A DNA stretch of 64,000 bases from Streptomyces sp. DH-12 (GTDB lineage Bacteria; Actinomycetota; Actinomycetes; Streptomycetales; Streptomycetaceae), in contig NZ_PPFB01000001.1 of NCBI RefSeq assembly GCF_002899455.1, forward strand, positions 1,612,001-1,676,000, in the 5' to 3' direction. How positions within the stretch are numbered: position 1 is the first letter of the stretch; each line of letters begins with the position of its first letter. Position numbers and translations under genes: made by a program. Under the pieces are notes generated by a model. It did no database searches. It saw nothing but the letters and a program-made list of their open reading frames with translations, and was not told the origin of the DNA. This document shows, piece after piece, positions 52,961-60,756 of the stretch.

Positions 52961-54256
52961 TCAGGTGATACTGATGGCGCCGGTGAGAAGGGCGAAGGCG
53001 ATGTAAGCGAAGGAGACCAGGACACCCCAGCGCAGGGCGTGCTTCTGGAAGTCGCCCAGTTCCGCCTTGACCAGGCCGAGGAGGACCCACAGGGGCGCGC
53101 TGGTGGGGCCCATCATGTGGAGGATCTGGCCGATGGCTCCGGCGCGGGCGATCTCGTTGGCCGGGATGCCGTAGTGGGCTGCGGATTCGGCGAGGACGGG
53201 GACCACACCGAACCAGTAGCCGTCGTTCGACATGAAGAAGCCGAGGGGAAGCGCGAGGACCGCAGTGAACAGCGGTATGACGTTGCCCCAGCTGTCGGGG
53301 ACGATCGACAGCGCCGCGTCGGCCATCGCCTTGATCATGCCGGAGTCGGTCATGATGCCGGTGAAGACGCCGGCGGCCAGGACGAGGATCATCACCGGGA
53401 CCGCGTTCGCGGCCTGGCGCTTGATGAGGTCCTGCTGGTCGCCGATGGAGCGGATGTTGACGAGCAGGGCGATGACGAAGGCGACCATGAACAGCACCAG
53501 GAGGTCGGCGACCTCGGCGATGAGCAGGACCATCAGGAGCAGGGTGAGCGCGGCGTTGAACCACAGACGCCAGTCCACCTTGATCGGCTCGAACGCCTCG
53601 CCGGAGGCGATCTCCAACTTGTAGGCGGCCAGCTTCTCGGCGTCGATCTTGTGGCGTTCGCGCAGGCCGAGCCAGTAGGCGACGGCGATGATGGCCAGGC
53701 TGGTGAGGGCCATGGGGCCGATCATGTGGACGAAGTACTCGCTCGCGTTCAGGTGCAGGACGCTGATGCCGCGGGTGGCCGCGCCGCCCCAGGGGGTCGT
53801 GCCGGAGATGGTGCCCAGCGCCATGGCCGCCAGGGTCGCCAGGATGAGGGGATTCATGCCCAGGCGGCGGTAGATCGGCAGGAACGCCGAGCAGACGATC
53901 ATGTAGCTGGTGGTGCCGTCGCCGTCGAGGGCGACCAGGAGGGCGAGCACGGCGGTGCCGACCACGATGCGGACCGGGTCACCCTTGGAGGCGCGGACGA
54001 TGGCCTGGACGATCGGCTCGAAGAGTTTCACCTCCATCATCAGGCCGAAGTAGAGGACGGCGAACAGCAGGAGGGCGGCGGTCGGCGCGACCGTGTCCAG
54101 CCCGTTCATGATCATGTCGCCGAGTTGGCCCCCCTTGCCCGCGATGACGGCGGCGACGAGGGGGGTGAGCATGATGGCGGTGAAGGCGGAGAGGTACTTC
54201 CGCATCACGAGCAGCATGAAGCTGCCCAGGGTGGCGAAGCCGAGGACGGCGAGCAT
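52961..54256 (-). CDS. CitMHS-family citrate/carboxylate transporter
   Basis: A 431-aa, ~12-TM permease: MLAVLGFATLGSFMLLVMRK, LTPLVAAVIAGKGGQLGDMI, VALDGDGTTSYMIVCSAFLP, TISGTTPWGGAATRGISVLH, LGFFMSNDGYWFGVVPVLAE, ILHMMGPTSAPLWVLLGLVK. CitMHS proteins take up divalent-metal-citrate complexes. In a tetronate-type cluster the substrate may be a sugar acid instead. ATG 54256 is chosen for CAAGGAG upstream and the compact N-terminus. First gene of the minus-strand operon, divergent from the GntR gene; AACCGGT-type sites lie in between. Confidence 0.9.
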   Translation of the reverse strand: MLAVLGFATLGSFMLLVMRKYLSAFTAIMLTPLVAAVIAGKGGQLGDMIMNGLDTVAPTAALLLFAVLYFGLMMEVKLFEPIVQAIVRASKGDPVRIVVGTAVLALLVALDGDGTTSYMIVCSAFLPIYRRLGMNPLILATLAAMALGTISGTTPWGGAATRGISVLHLNASEYFVHMIGPMALTSLAIIAVAYWLGLRERHKIDAEKLAAYKLEIASGEAFEPIKVDWRLWFNAALTLLLMVLLIAEVADLLVLFMVAFVIALLVNIRSIGDQQDLIKRQAANAVPVMILVLAAGVFTGIMTDSGMIKAMADAALSIVPDSWGNVIPLFTAVLALPLGFFMSNDGYWFGVVPVLAESAAHYGIPANEIARAGAIGQILHMMGPTSAPLWVLLGLVKAELGDFQKHALRWGVLVSFAYIAFALLTGAISIT

Positions 54257-54557
54257 CGTTGCTCCTTGCTCCTTGGGGCAGGACTGAGGGCCGCCGGTCG
54301 GGCGGCGGCGCGGAACGGCGCGTGAGGTCAGTGCGTGTCGGTTCGGGTGGCGACCGGCAGCGCACGCAAGGCCGTACTCGGCTCGTGCGTCGGGTCGGTC
54401 ATGGTACGTGCGGCTCCTGTACGGCGGGCTGGGCGGGCGCACGGTTGTGGCGGGGCTGGGCCCGGTGGGGAGGTCAGGGGTGCGCCTGGCATGGCTGGGA
54501 CGTCCGGGGTGGCCGACACGGGGAAGGACGGGTGACTCGGACCCGTCGACTTCCGGA

Positions 54558-54583
54558 CAACCGGTTTACCGGATTGCCGGTAG
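54558..54583. promoter_or_regulatory. AACCGGTTTACCGGA operator-like repeat upstream of gntR/citMHS
   Basis: CAACCGGTTTACCGGATTGC then CGGTAG: repeated CCGG(T/A)T units in the divergent promoter. It matches the repeat at 55399-55425 before the racemase gene. AACCGGTT is itself a palindrome. Likely site for the FadR/LldR-like GntR. Confidence 0.65.
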
Positions 54584-54629
54584 GTAACTAGAATCCGGCC
54601 ATCGCGTCAATACCGAAGTGAGGAAATCG

Positions 54630-55343
54630 ATGGCCGAACTCGCCAGAATCACGGTCGAGCCGCGCGAGCCGCTGGCCGCCGAGGTCTCCCGCCGCCTGAT
54701 CGACTACCTGATGTCCGGCGAGGTCCAGCCCGGCGACCGCATCCCCTCAGAGCGACAGCTCACCGAGATGCTCGGGGTGAACCGGCCCACCGTGCGCGAG
54801 GCGATCAAGTCGCTCGGCTTCCTCGGCCTGCTGGAGATCCGGCAGTCCAGCGGCACCTACTTCCGCGGCACCGACTCGGACGTGCTCTACCGGCTCTTCG
54901 AACTGGGGCTGGTGCTCGGCGAGCGGGGCGCCCGGGACATGGTGCAGGCCCGTGCGGAGCTGGAGGTGGTCGTCGCGGGACTGGCCGCGCAGGCCCGCGA
55001 CGAGGCGGGCGTCGAACTGCTCCGGACCCGACTGACGGCGATGCGGGAGTGCCCGGACGCGGAGTTCCCGGAGGCGGACACCGCCTTCCACGCCGCCCTG
55101 GGCGAACTGGCCGGCAACACCGTGCTGCGGGACATGCTCAAGGGGATGCGGGCGATGATCCAGCGCGGCTGGGTGGAGCGCACGGGGGCGGTCCGCTCCC
55201 GCAAGGTGGCCTACGACGACCACGTACCGATCTTCGAGGCGGTCGCGAACGGTGACGCGGAGGCCGCCCGCGCGGCGATGGCCCGGCACATGGACGGCGC
55301 CTCCCGGCGCCTGATGAAGGCGCTCGAACAGCGCGAGGGGTAG
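54630..55343 (+). CDS. GntR-family regulator (FadR/LldR subgroup)
   Basis: A 237-aa protein. Winged helix: LAAEVSRRLIDYLMSGEVQP, GDRIPSERQLTEMLGVNRPT, VREAIKSLGFLGLLEIRQSS. FCD domain: ADTAFHAALGELAGNTVLRD, DDHVPIFEAVANGDAEAARA (His ligands of the FCD metal/carboxylate pocket). ATG 54630 has GAGGAAA just before it; the in-frame GTG at 54618 has none. Flanked by matching operator repeats on both sides, it very likely controls the CitMHS operon and the racemase-otnKC operon in response to a hydroxy acid. Confidence 0.9.
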   Translation: MAELARITVEPREPLAAEVSRRLIDYLMSGEVQPGDRIPSERQLTEMLGVNRPTVREAIKSLGFLGLLEIRQSSGTYFRGTDSDVLYRLFELGLVLGERGARDMVQARAELEVVVAGLAAQARDEAGVELLRTRLTAMRECPDAEFPEADTAFHAALGELAGNTVLRDMLKGMRAMIQRGWVERTGAVRSRKVAYDDHVPIFEAVANGDAEAARAAMARHMDGASRRLMKALEQREG

Positions 55344-55354
55344 GGGCCACGGGG

Positions 55355-55379
55355 GGCTGCCGGACCTCTTCCGGCAGCC
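55355..55379. terminator. Terminator after gntR
   Basis: GGCTGCCGGA pairs with TCCGGCAGCC (10 bp, 5-nt loop) 11 bp after the stop codon. Confidence 0.8.
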
Positions 55380-55398
55380 GGAGGCCCAGCCCTACGCA

Positions 55399-55425
55399 CA
55401 ACCGGTTGACCGGTTGACCGGTTGG
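55399..55425. promoter_or_regulatory. Triple ACCGGTTG repeat before racemase-otnKC operon
   Basis: CAACCGGTTGACCGGTTGAC then CGGTTGG: three ACCGGTTG units at 8-bp spacing, containing the palindrome AACCGGTT. Same motif as at 54558. It lies 157 bp before the first gene of the catabolic operon. Confidence 0.7.
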
Positions 55426-55581
55426 ACCTAGAGTGGCGGCGCGGCACCGATACACCACGCTGCCGCCCCCATCTCGGGCCCGTGTTCTCCGCCGTCGGGA
55501 AACATTTCCCGCGTCGTCCGGAGGCCGGTCCTCGGTCGGGACCCTTGCCGGTCCCCGCCTACCGGAAGAGGTAAGAACCCG

Positions 55582-56274
55582 GTGATCGAATCCCCTCCCC
55601 TGGTCGCCATGATCCACGCCGTGCCGGCCGCCCACCGCATCGCCCAGGACGCGTTCGCCCAGGAGTTTCCGCAGGCCACTGTCTGGAACGTGCTGGACGA
55701 CCGCCTGCTGGACGACGCCAACGCGACCGGCGGCCTCACCGACGCACTGCGTCGCCGCATGCTCCGGCTGATCGCACACGTCATGGACGGTGGCGCCCAG
55801 GGTCTGCTGCTGACCTGCTCCTCCTACGGGGAGGTGGTGGACACCGCCCGCGTGCTGTGGGACGTGCCGGTGCTGAAGTCGGACGAGTCGATGTTCAAGG
55901 CCGCCCTGGCCGGCCCGTACCGGCGGATCGCCGTCGTCGCTTCCACCCCGCCGGCCGTACCGGCGGCAGTCGCCCAGCTGGAAGCGCTCGTCCCGGCCGT
56001 CCGCCCGGGCCGCCCGGTCGACATCGTGACCGCGCTGAGCGAGGCTGCCGCCGGCGCCGGCCCCGAGGAGGCGGCCCGACTCCTGGCGGACGCCCTCCGT
56101 ACGGTCGGGGGCACAGACGCCGACGCGGTGCTCCTGGCGCAGTACTCGCTCACGCCGGTCCGCGACGCCCTGGCGGCCCTGCTCGGTGTGCCGGTACTGG
56201 ACGGCGCCGGTGCCGCCGCCCGTGAGCTGCGCGGCCTGCTCGTCCCGGTCGGGGCGCAGGTGGTCACGCCATGA
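55582..56274 (+). CDS. Asp/Glu/hydantoin racemase-family protein
   Basis: A 230-aa protein: LVAMIHAVPAAHRIAQDAFA, LLTCSSYGEVVDTARVLWDV (first catalytic Cys), VPVLKSDESMFKAAL, IAVVASTPPAVPAAV, LLAQYSLTPVRDALA. The second half lacks the usual second Cys (AQYSL in place of TxGC), so a true two-base racemase is doubtful; maleate-isomerase-like or lyase function is possible. GTG 55582 is preceded by GGAAGAGG. First gene of the operon; its stop overlaps the next ATG (ATGA). Confidence 0.8.
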   Translation: MIESPPLVAMIHAVPAAHRIAQDAFAQEFPQATVWNVLDDRLLDDANATGGLTDALRRRMLRLIAHVMDGGAQGLLLTCSSYGEVVDTARVLWDVPVLKSDESMFKAALAGPYRRIAVVASTPPAVPAAVAQLEALVPAVRPGRPVDIVTALSEAAAGAGPEEAARLLADALRTVGGTDADAVLLAQYSLTPVRDALAALLGVPVLDGAGAAARELRGLLVPVGAQVVTP

Positions 56275-57107
56275 GCGCAGTACTGCCCTGGCCGGTGGCC
56301 TACACGGTCTCCGGGAACGACTGCGTCTCATCCATGCCACTCGGCCACTCGGCGCCGCTCGCCGAGGCCGTCCGCGATCTGGCCGAACTCGGTTACGACG
56401 GGGTGGAGGTACAGGTCCGGGAGACCGGCGCGCACGACGCCGAGACGCTGGCCCGGACCGTCGAGGCCGCCGGCCTGAAGGTCCTGGGCATCGGCACCGG
56501 ACCGGTGGCGGCGCAGGACCGGCTGACCCTGACCGACCCGTCCCCCGACGTCCGCCGGCATGCGCTGTTCCGGCTGCTTGGCGCGGCCCGGCTGGCCGGG
56601 GAACTGGGCGTGCCGGTCTCGCTCGGCCAGACCCGGGGCACCTTCCTGCCCGGCCTCGCGGACATGCAGCGCGTGTGGGCCGAGCGTGCCGTGGAGCAAC
56701 TGGCCGAGGAGGCCGCCACGCGCGGAAGCCGGCTGCTGCTGGAGCCTCAGTCGCGGGCCAACACCTCGCTGTGGCACACCCCGGCCGAGGCCCTCGCCGT
56801 CCTCGACTCGCTCGACGCCCCGACCGGCCTGGTGCTGGACACCCACCACCTCGACGCCGAGGGCGTCGACGTGGTCCGGGCCGTCACCGACCACGCCGCC
56901 GTCACCGGCTGCCTGCAACTCGCCGCCGCCCCGACCCGGGGGCCCCTGACGGTCGGTGATCCCCAGCTCCCCGAGCTCCTCACCGCACTGCACGCCGGCG
57001 GCTTCACCGGCTGGCTGACTCTGGAGCACACCCAGGACGGCGACAGCACCAAGGCCGCCGCCCGTTCCTGGACCGCGCTCACCGACGCCGCCTCGGCACT
57101 GTCCTGA
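56271..57107 (+). CDS. Sugar-acid isomerase, TIM-barrel (OtnI/hydroxypyruvate-isomerase-like)
   Basis: A 278-aa xylose-isomerase-like barrel. Metal and acid/base residues can be placed in LLLEPQSRAN (Glu), LVLDTHHLDAEG (Asp, His), LQLAAAPTRGPL and LTLEHTQDGD (Glu). By context with OtnK and OtnC it most likely interconverts 2-oxo- and 3-oxotetronate (the OtnI role), but sequence alone cannot separate this from other epimerases. Start overlaps the racemase stop; the next gene begins 30 bp later. Confidence 0.8.
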   Translation: MSAVLPWPVAYTVSGNDCVSSMPLGHSAPLAEAVRDLAELGYDGVEVQVRETGAHDAETLARTVEAAGLKVLGIGTGPVAAQDRLTLTDPSPDVRRHALFRLLGAARLAGELGVPVSLGQTRGTFLPGLADMQRVWAERAVEQLAEEAATRGSRLLLEPQSRANTSLWHTPAEALAVLDSLDAPTGLVLDTHHLDAEGVDVVRAVTDHAAVTGCLQLAAAPTRGPLTVGDPQLPELLTALHAGGFTGWLTLEHTQDGDSTKAAARSWTALTDAASALS

Positions 57108-57137
57108 CCATTTCTTGTTCTGAGAGGAACCCGCACC

Positions 57138-58220
57138 ATGAGCAGCAAGACCTACCGCCTCGGCGTCCTCGACGGCGACGGCATCGGCCCCGAGATCGTC
57201 CCGTCCTCCGTCGAGATCGCCACCGCCGCCGCCGAGGCCGCCGGCGTCTCCGTCGACTGGGTGACGCTGCCGCTGGGCGCCTCCGCCATCGAGACCCACG
57301 GCACCCCCGTCCCCGAGGAGACCAAGGACGCCCTCGCCGGCCTCGACGGCTGGTACCTCGGCCCGCACGACTCGGTCAGCTACCCCGAGCCGCACAAGTC
57401 CGCCCTCAATCCCTCGGGCACCCTGCGCAAGCACTTCCAGCTCTTCGCCAACATCCGCCCCGCCAAGTCCTTCCCCGGCGCGAAGGCCGTCTGCGACAAC
57501 GCCGACCTGGTCATCGTCCGCGAGAACACCGAGGGCTTCTACGCCGACCGCAACACCTACGCGGGCACCGGCGAGTTCATGCCCACCCCGGACACCGCGA
57601 TCATGCTGGGCATCATCACCCGCGAGGCCACCGAGCGCGTCGCCCGCGTCGCCTTCGACCTGGCCCGCTCGCGCCGCAAGAAGCTCACGATCGTCCACAA
57701 GGCCAACGTCCTCAAGCTCACCACCGGCCTGTTCCGCACGGTGTGCCAGGAAGTGGCGAAGGACTACCCGGACGTCGCCGTGGACGACTTCCACATCGAC
57801 GCCATGACCGTCCACCTGGTGCGCCGCGCCCAGGACTTCGACGTCATCGTCACCGAGAACATGTTCGGCGACATCCTCTCCGACCTGGCCGGCGAGATCT
57901 CCGGCTCGCTCGGCACCGCCCCGTCCATCAACTCGTCCGCCACCACCGCCATGGCCCAGGCGTCCCACGGCTCCGCCCCGGACATCGCCGGGCAGAACGT
58001 CGCCAACCCGGTCGCGATGATCCTTTCCGGCGCCATGCTCTTCGAGTGGCTCGCCGCCAAGCACGGCGACGAGAAGCTCGCCACCGTCGCCGAGATCATC
58101 GAGAAGGGCGTGGCCGACGCGATCGCCGCCGGCACCTCCACCCGCGACCTCGGCGGCTCCGCCTCCACCACCGAGTTCACCGCCGCCGTCATCAAGGCCA
58201 TCGGCGCCGGCCAGCACTGA
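57138..58220 (+). CDS. Isopropylmalate/isocitrate/tartrate-type dehydrogenase
   Basis: A 360-aa beta-decarboxylating dehydrogenase-family enzyme: LGVLDGDGIGPEIVPSSVEI, NIRPAKSFPGAK (substrate arginine), VIVRENTEGFYADRNT, KLTIVHKANVLKLTTGLF (catalytic Lys), DAMTVHLVRRAQDFDVIV, and the metal motif ENMFGDILSDLAGEISGSLG. NAD is expected. In known tetronate pathways the first oxidation is by LtnD or PdxA2; here this enzyme probably takes that place, oxidising a hydroxyl next to the carboxylate of a C4 acid. RBS GAGAGGAA. A broken paralogue ends the facing operon. Confidence 0.85.
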   Translation: MSSKTYRLGVLDGDGIGPEIVPSSVEIATAAAEAAGVSVDWVTLPLGASAIETHGTPVPEETKDALAGLDGWYLGPHDSVSYPEPHKSALNPSGTLRKHFQLFANIRPAKSFPGAKAVCDNADLVIVRENTEGFYADRNTYAGTGEFMPTPDTAIMLGIITREATERVARVAFDLARSRRKKLTIVHKANVLKLTTGLFRTVCQEVAKDYPDVAVDDFHIDAMTVHLVRRAQDFDVIVTENMFGDILSDLAGEISGSLGTAPSINSSATTAMAQASHGSAPDIAGQNVANPVAMILSGAMLFEWLAAKHGDEKLATVAEIIEKGVADAIAAGTSTRDLGGSASTTEFTAAVIKAIGAGQH

Positions 58221-58229
58221 CCGTCCACT

Positions 58230-58260
58230 CCGGGGCGGGTGACTCCGCCGCCCGCCCCGG
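58230..58260. terminator. Hairpin between dehydrogenase and otnK
   Basis: CCGGGGCGGG pairs with CCCGCCCCGG (10 bp, 11-nt loop), 9 bp after the stop. It may attenuate or stabilise the upstream mRNA within the operon. Confidence 0.7.
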
Positions 58261-58300
58261 CCCCCTGCTCCGCCCGCGCGCCTGAGGAGAGACCACGACC

Positions 58301-59563
58301 ATGACCCTGCGCATCGGCTGCATAGCCGACGACTTCACCGGCGGCACCGATGTCGCCGCGGCCTTCCGGCGTGCCGGCCTGCGCACCGCCCTGGTCTTCG
58401 GCACCCCGGACGACACCACCGCGCTCCCGGCCGACTGCGATGCCGCCGTGGTCGCCCTCAAGTCGCGTTCGACGCCTGCCGACGAGGCCGTCGCCGACTC
58501 CCTCGCCGCCCAGCGCTGGCTGTGGTCCAAGGGCGCCGCGCAGGTGTACTTCAAGTACTGCTCGACCTTCGACTCCACCCCGCAGGGCAACATCGGTCCG
58601 GTCACCGACGCCCTGATGGACGCCGCCGGCGCCGGCGTCACCCTGCACTGCCCGGCCTCCCCTCCCAACGGCCGCACGGTCTACCAGGGCCACCTCTTCG
58701 TCCACGACCAGCTGCTGTCCGACTCACCGCTGCGCCACCACCCCCTCAACCCCATGACGGACTCCGCGCTGGTGCGCCTGCTGTCCGCGCAGACCCGCCA
58801 CCAGGTGGCACTGATCGACTGGACCACCGTCCGCCGCGGAGTCGAAGCCGTCCGGGACGCCGTCGTAGCCCACCAGCAGGCCGGCGTCCGGCACCTCATC
58901 GCCGACGCCCTCACCGACGAGGACCTCGCCGTCCTGGGCGCCGCCACGCTCGAACTGCCGGTCGTCGCCGGGGCCGCCGGCCTCGCCGAAGGACTCGGAC
59001 ACGCCTACCCGGCCGCCGGTCCAGCCACCGCCGAACCCTGGCCGCGCGACGGGCGGGCGGCTGTCCTTGCCGGCAGCTGCTCGGCCCGCACCCTGGAACA
59101 GATCGCCCAGTTCTACGCCGCCGGTCTGCCCTCCCTCCACCTCGACGTCCTCGCCGCCGCCTCCGACCGCGACGTCACCGGCGAGGCCCTCGCCTGGTAC
59201 GACGGACAGGACCCCGACCTGCCCGTCCTGATCTACGCCTCCGCGTCACCGGAGGAACTGGCTGCCGTGCAAGCCCAATTGGGCGTCGCCGAGGCAGCCG
59301 CGCAGGTCGAGGAACTGCTCGGCACCCTCGCCACTCACCTGGTCGAACGCGGCGTACGCCGTCTTCTGGTGGCCGGAGGGGAGACGTCAGGCGCCGTCAC
59401 CACCGCCCTCGGTGTCCGCGCCGTCCTCGTCGGCGAGGAGGCCGACCCGGGTGTGCCCTGGACCTACGCCACCACCAAGAGCGGCGACCTCGCCCTCATG
59501 CTGAAGTCCGGCAACTTCGGCGCCCCCGACCTGTTCACCCGCGCCCTCACGGAGGCCGAGTGA
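58301..59563 (+). CDS. otnK: 3-oxotetronate 4-kinase (DUF1537 family)
   Basis: A 420-aa protein. N-terminal domain: IADDFTGGTDVAAAFRRAGL, FKYCSTFDSTPQGNIGPVTD (substrate loop, highly characteristic of OtnK), YQGHLFVHDQLLSDSPLRHH. C-terminal ATP domain: LLVAGGETSGAVTTALGV, LMLKSGNFGAPDLFTRAL. Members of DUF1537 are known four-carbon acid-sugar kinases; the KYCSTFDSTPQGNIG form marks the 3-oxotetronate-specific group. ATG 58301. Stop overlaps the GTG of otnC by 4 bp. Confidence 0.9.
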   Translation: MTLRIGCIADDFTGGTDVAAAFRRAGLRTALVFGTPDDTTALPADCDAAVVALKSRSTPADEAVADSLAAQRWLWSKGAAQVYFKYCSTFDSTPQGNIGPVTDALMDAAGAGVTLHCPASPPNGRTVYQGHLFVHDQLLSDSPLRHHPLNPMTDSALVRLLSAQTRHQVALIDWTTVRRGVEAVRDAVVAHQQAGVRHLIADALTDEDLAVLGAATLELPVVAGAAGLAEGLGHAYPAAGPATAEPWPRDGRAAVLAGSCSARTLEQIAQFYAAGLPSLHLDVLAAASDRDVTGEALAWYDGQDPDLPVLIYASASPEELAAVQAQLGVAEAAAQVEELLGTLATHLVERGVRRLLVAGGETSGAVTTALGVRAVLVGEEADPGVPWTYATTKSGDLALMLKSGNFGAPDLFTRALTEAE

Positions 59564-60204
59564 CCGCCTACGCCGACGAGTCGGCCGCCCGGACGCTCAT
59601 CGTCCGTACCGCTCGCTCGCTCTTCACCCGCGGTCTGACACACGGCTCGACCGGCAACCTGTCCCTCCGCCTGGCCGACGGTACCCTGCTCCTCACCCCC
59701 ACCGGTTCCAGCCTCGGCACCGTCGAGGAAGCCGAGCTGTCCCGCACCGACCTGCACGGCAAGCACCTGGACGGCCCTCGGCCCACGAAGGAGGCGTTCC
59801 TGCACGCCGCCTTCTACCGGGCCCGCCCCGGCGCCCAGGCAGTCGTCCACCTGCACTCCACCCACGCCGCCGCCGTCTCCTGCCTCGACGACGTGAACCC
59901 TGCCGACGCGCTGCCCCCGCTCACCGCCTACTACGCCATGCGCGTCGGAAAGCTCCCCCTCCTCCCCTACCACGCCCCAGGTGACAGCAGCCTCGAACCG
60001 CTCGCCGAACGGACGGCCCGCACCCACCACGCCCTCCTCCTCGCCAACCACGGGCCCGTCATCGCCGGCACGTCGATGGAACAGGCCGCCGACGCGATCG
60101 AGGAGCTGGAGGAAACCGCCAAGTTGCACCTCCTCCTGCGAGGACACGCCACCCGCCCCCTCACCCCCGAGCAGGCTGCCGCGCTCGCGCCCCCATCCTC
60201 CTGA
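59560..60204 (+). CDS. otnC: 3-oxotetronate 4-phosphate decarboxylase (class II aldolase family)
   Basis: A 214-aa class II aldolase/adducin domain. SLFTRGLTHGSTGNLSLRLA is the phosphate-binding loop, FLHAAFYRARPGAQAVVHLH holds the zinc ligands (HLH), and LLANHGPVIAGTS supplies the third His; PTGSSLGTV is a further family mark. Directly coupled to otnK (GTG overlapping TGA), which fixes the OtnC role: decarboxylation of 3-oxotetronate 4-phosphate to dihydroxyacetone phosphate. Cytosolic. Confidence 0.9.
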   Translation: MTAYADESAARTLIVRTARSLFTRGLTHGSTGNLSLRLADGTLLLTPTGSSLGTVEEAELSRTDLHGKHLDGPRPTKEAFLHAAFYRARPGAQAVVHLHSTHAAAVSCLDDVNPADALPPLTAYYAMRVGKLPLLPYHAPGDSSLEPLAERTARTHHALLLANHGPVIAGTSMEQAADAIEELEETAKLHLLLRGHATRPLTPEQAAALAPPSS

Positions 60205-60255
60205 CGGCCGGATGAGAAACGGGCGCGGCAGCCCCGAACGAAGAGGAACATCACC

Positions 60256-60753
60256 ATGCCCGAGACAGTCACCCCCGTCCCCACGGCCGACCTCGTCGAC
60301 CAGTACGGCACCGACCTGCGCGTCTGCGACATGCAGTTCCGCCAGTTCGGCGCCCACCGGAGCTTTGCCGGCCGCGTCCGGACCGTCTCCTGCCACGAGG
60401 ACAACGGCCTCCTGCGCGACCTGCTGCGCACCCCGGGCCAAGGCGCCGTCCTCGTCGTCGACGGAGGCGGCTCCCTGCGCACCGCCCTGGTCGGCGACCT
60501 CATCGCCGGTGCCGCCCAGGACAACGGCTGGGCCGGCCTCGTCCTGCACGGCGCCGTCCGCGACAGCGCCACCCTGGCCGGCCTCCGGCTCGGCATCAAA
60601 GCGCTGGGCTCCATCCCCCGCAAGAGCGCCAAGGACTCCGCCGGAGCCATCGACGTGCCCGTCACCATCGGCGGAGTCACCTTCCGCCCCGGCGACATCC
60701 TGCACGCCGACGACGACGGCATCGCCCTCCTCCCCGAAGGCACGGTGAACTGA
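60256..60753 (+). CDS. RraA-family protein (RraA/HMG-aldolase-like)
   Basis: A 165-aa protein: [97 protein letters not shown]. The G-x-R-D (GAVRDS) and D-D-D motifs match both RraA, the RNase E inhibitor fold, and metal-dependent 4-hydroxy-4-methyl-2-oxoglutarate/oxaloacetate aldolases. Length and catabolic context could suit either. Good RBS AAGAGGAA. It lies 51 bp after otnC. A truncated paralogue lies at 39200-39283. Confidence 0.85.
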   Translation: MPETVTPVPTADLVDQYGTDLRVCDMQFRQFGAHRSFAGRVRTVSCHEDNGLLRDLLRTPGQGAVLVVDGGGSLRTALVGDLIAGAAQDNGWAGLVLHGAVRDSATLAGLRLGIKALGSIPRKSAKDSAGAIDVPVTIGGVTFRPGDILHADDDGIALLPEGTVN

Positions 60754-60756
60754 CCG

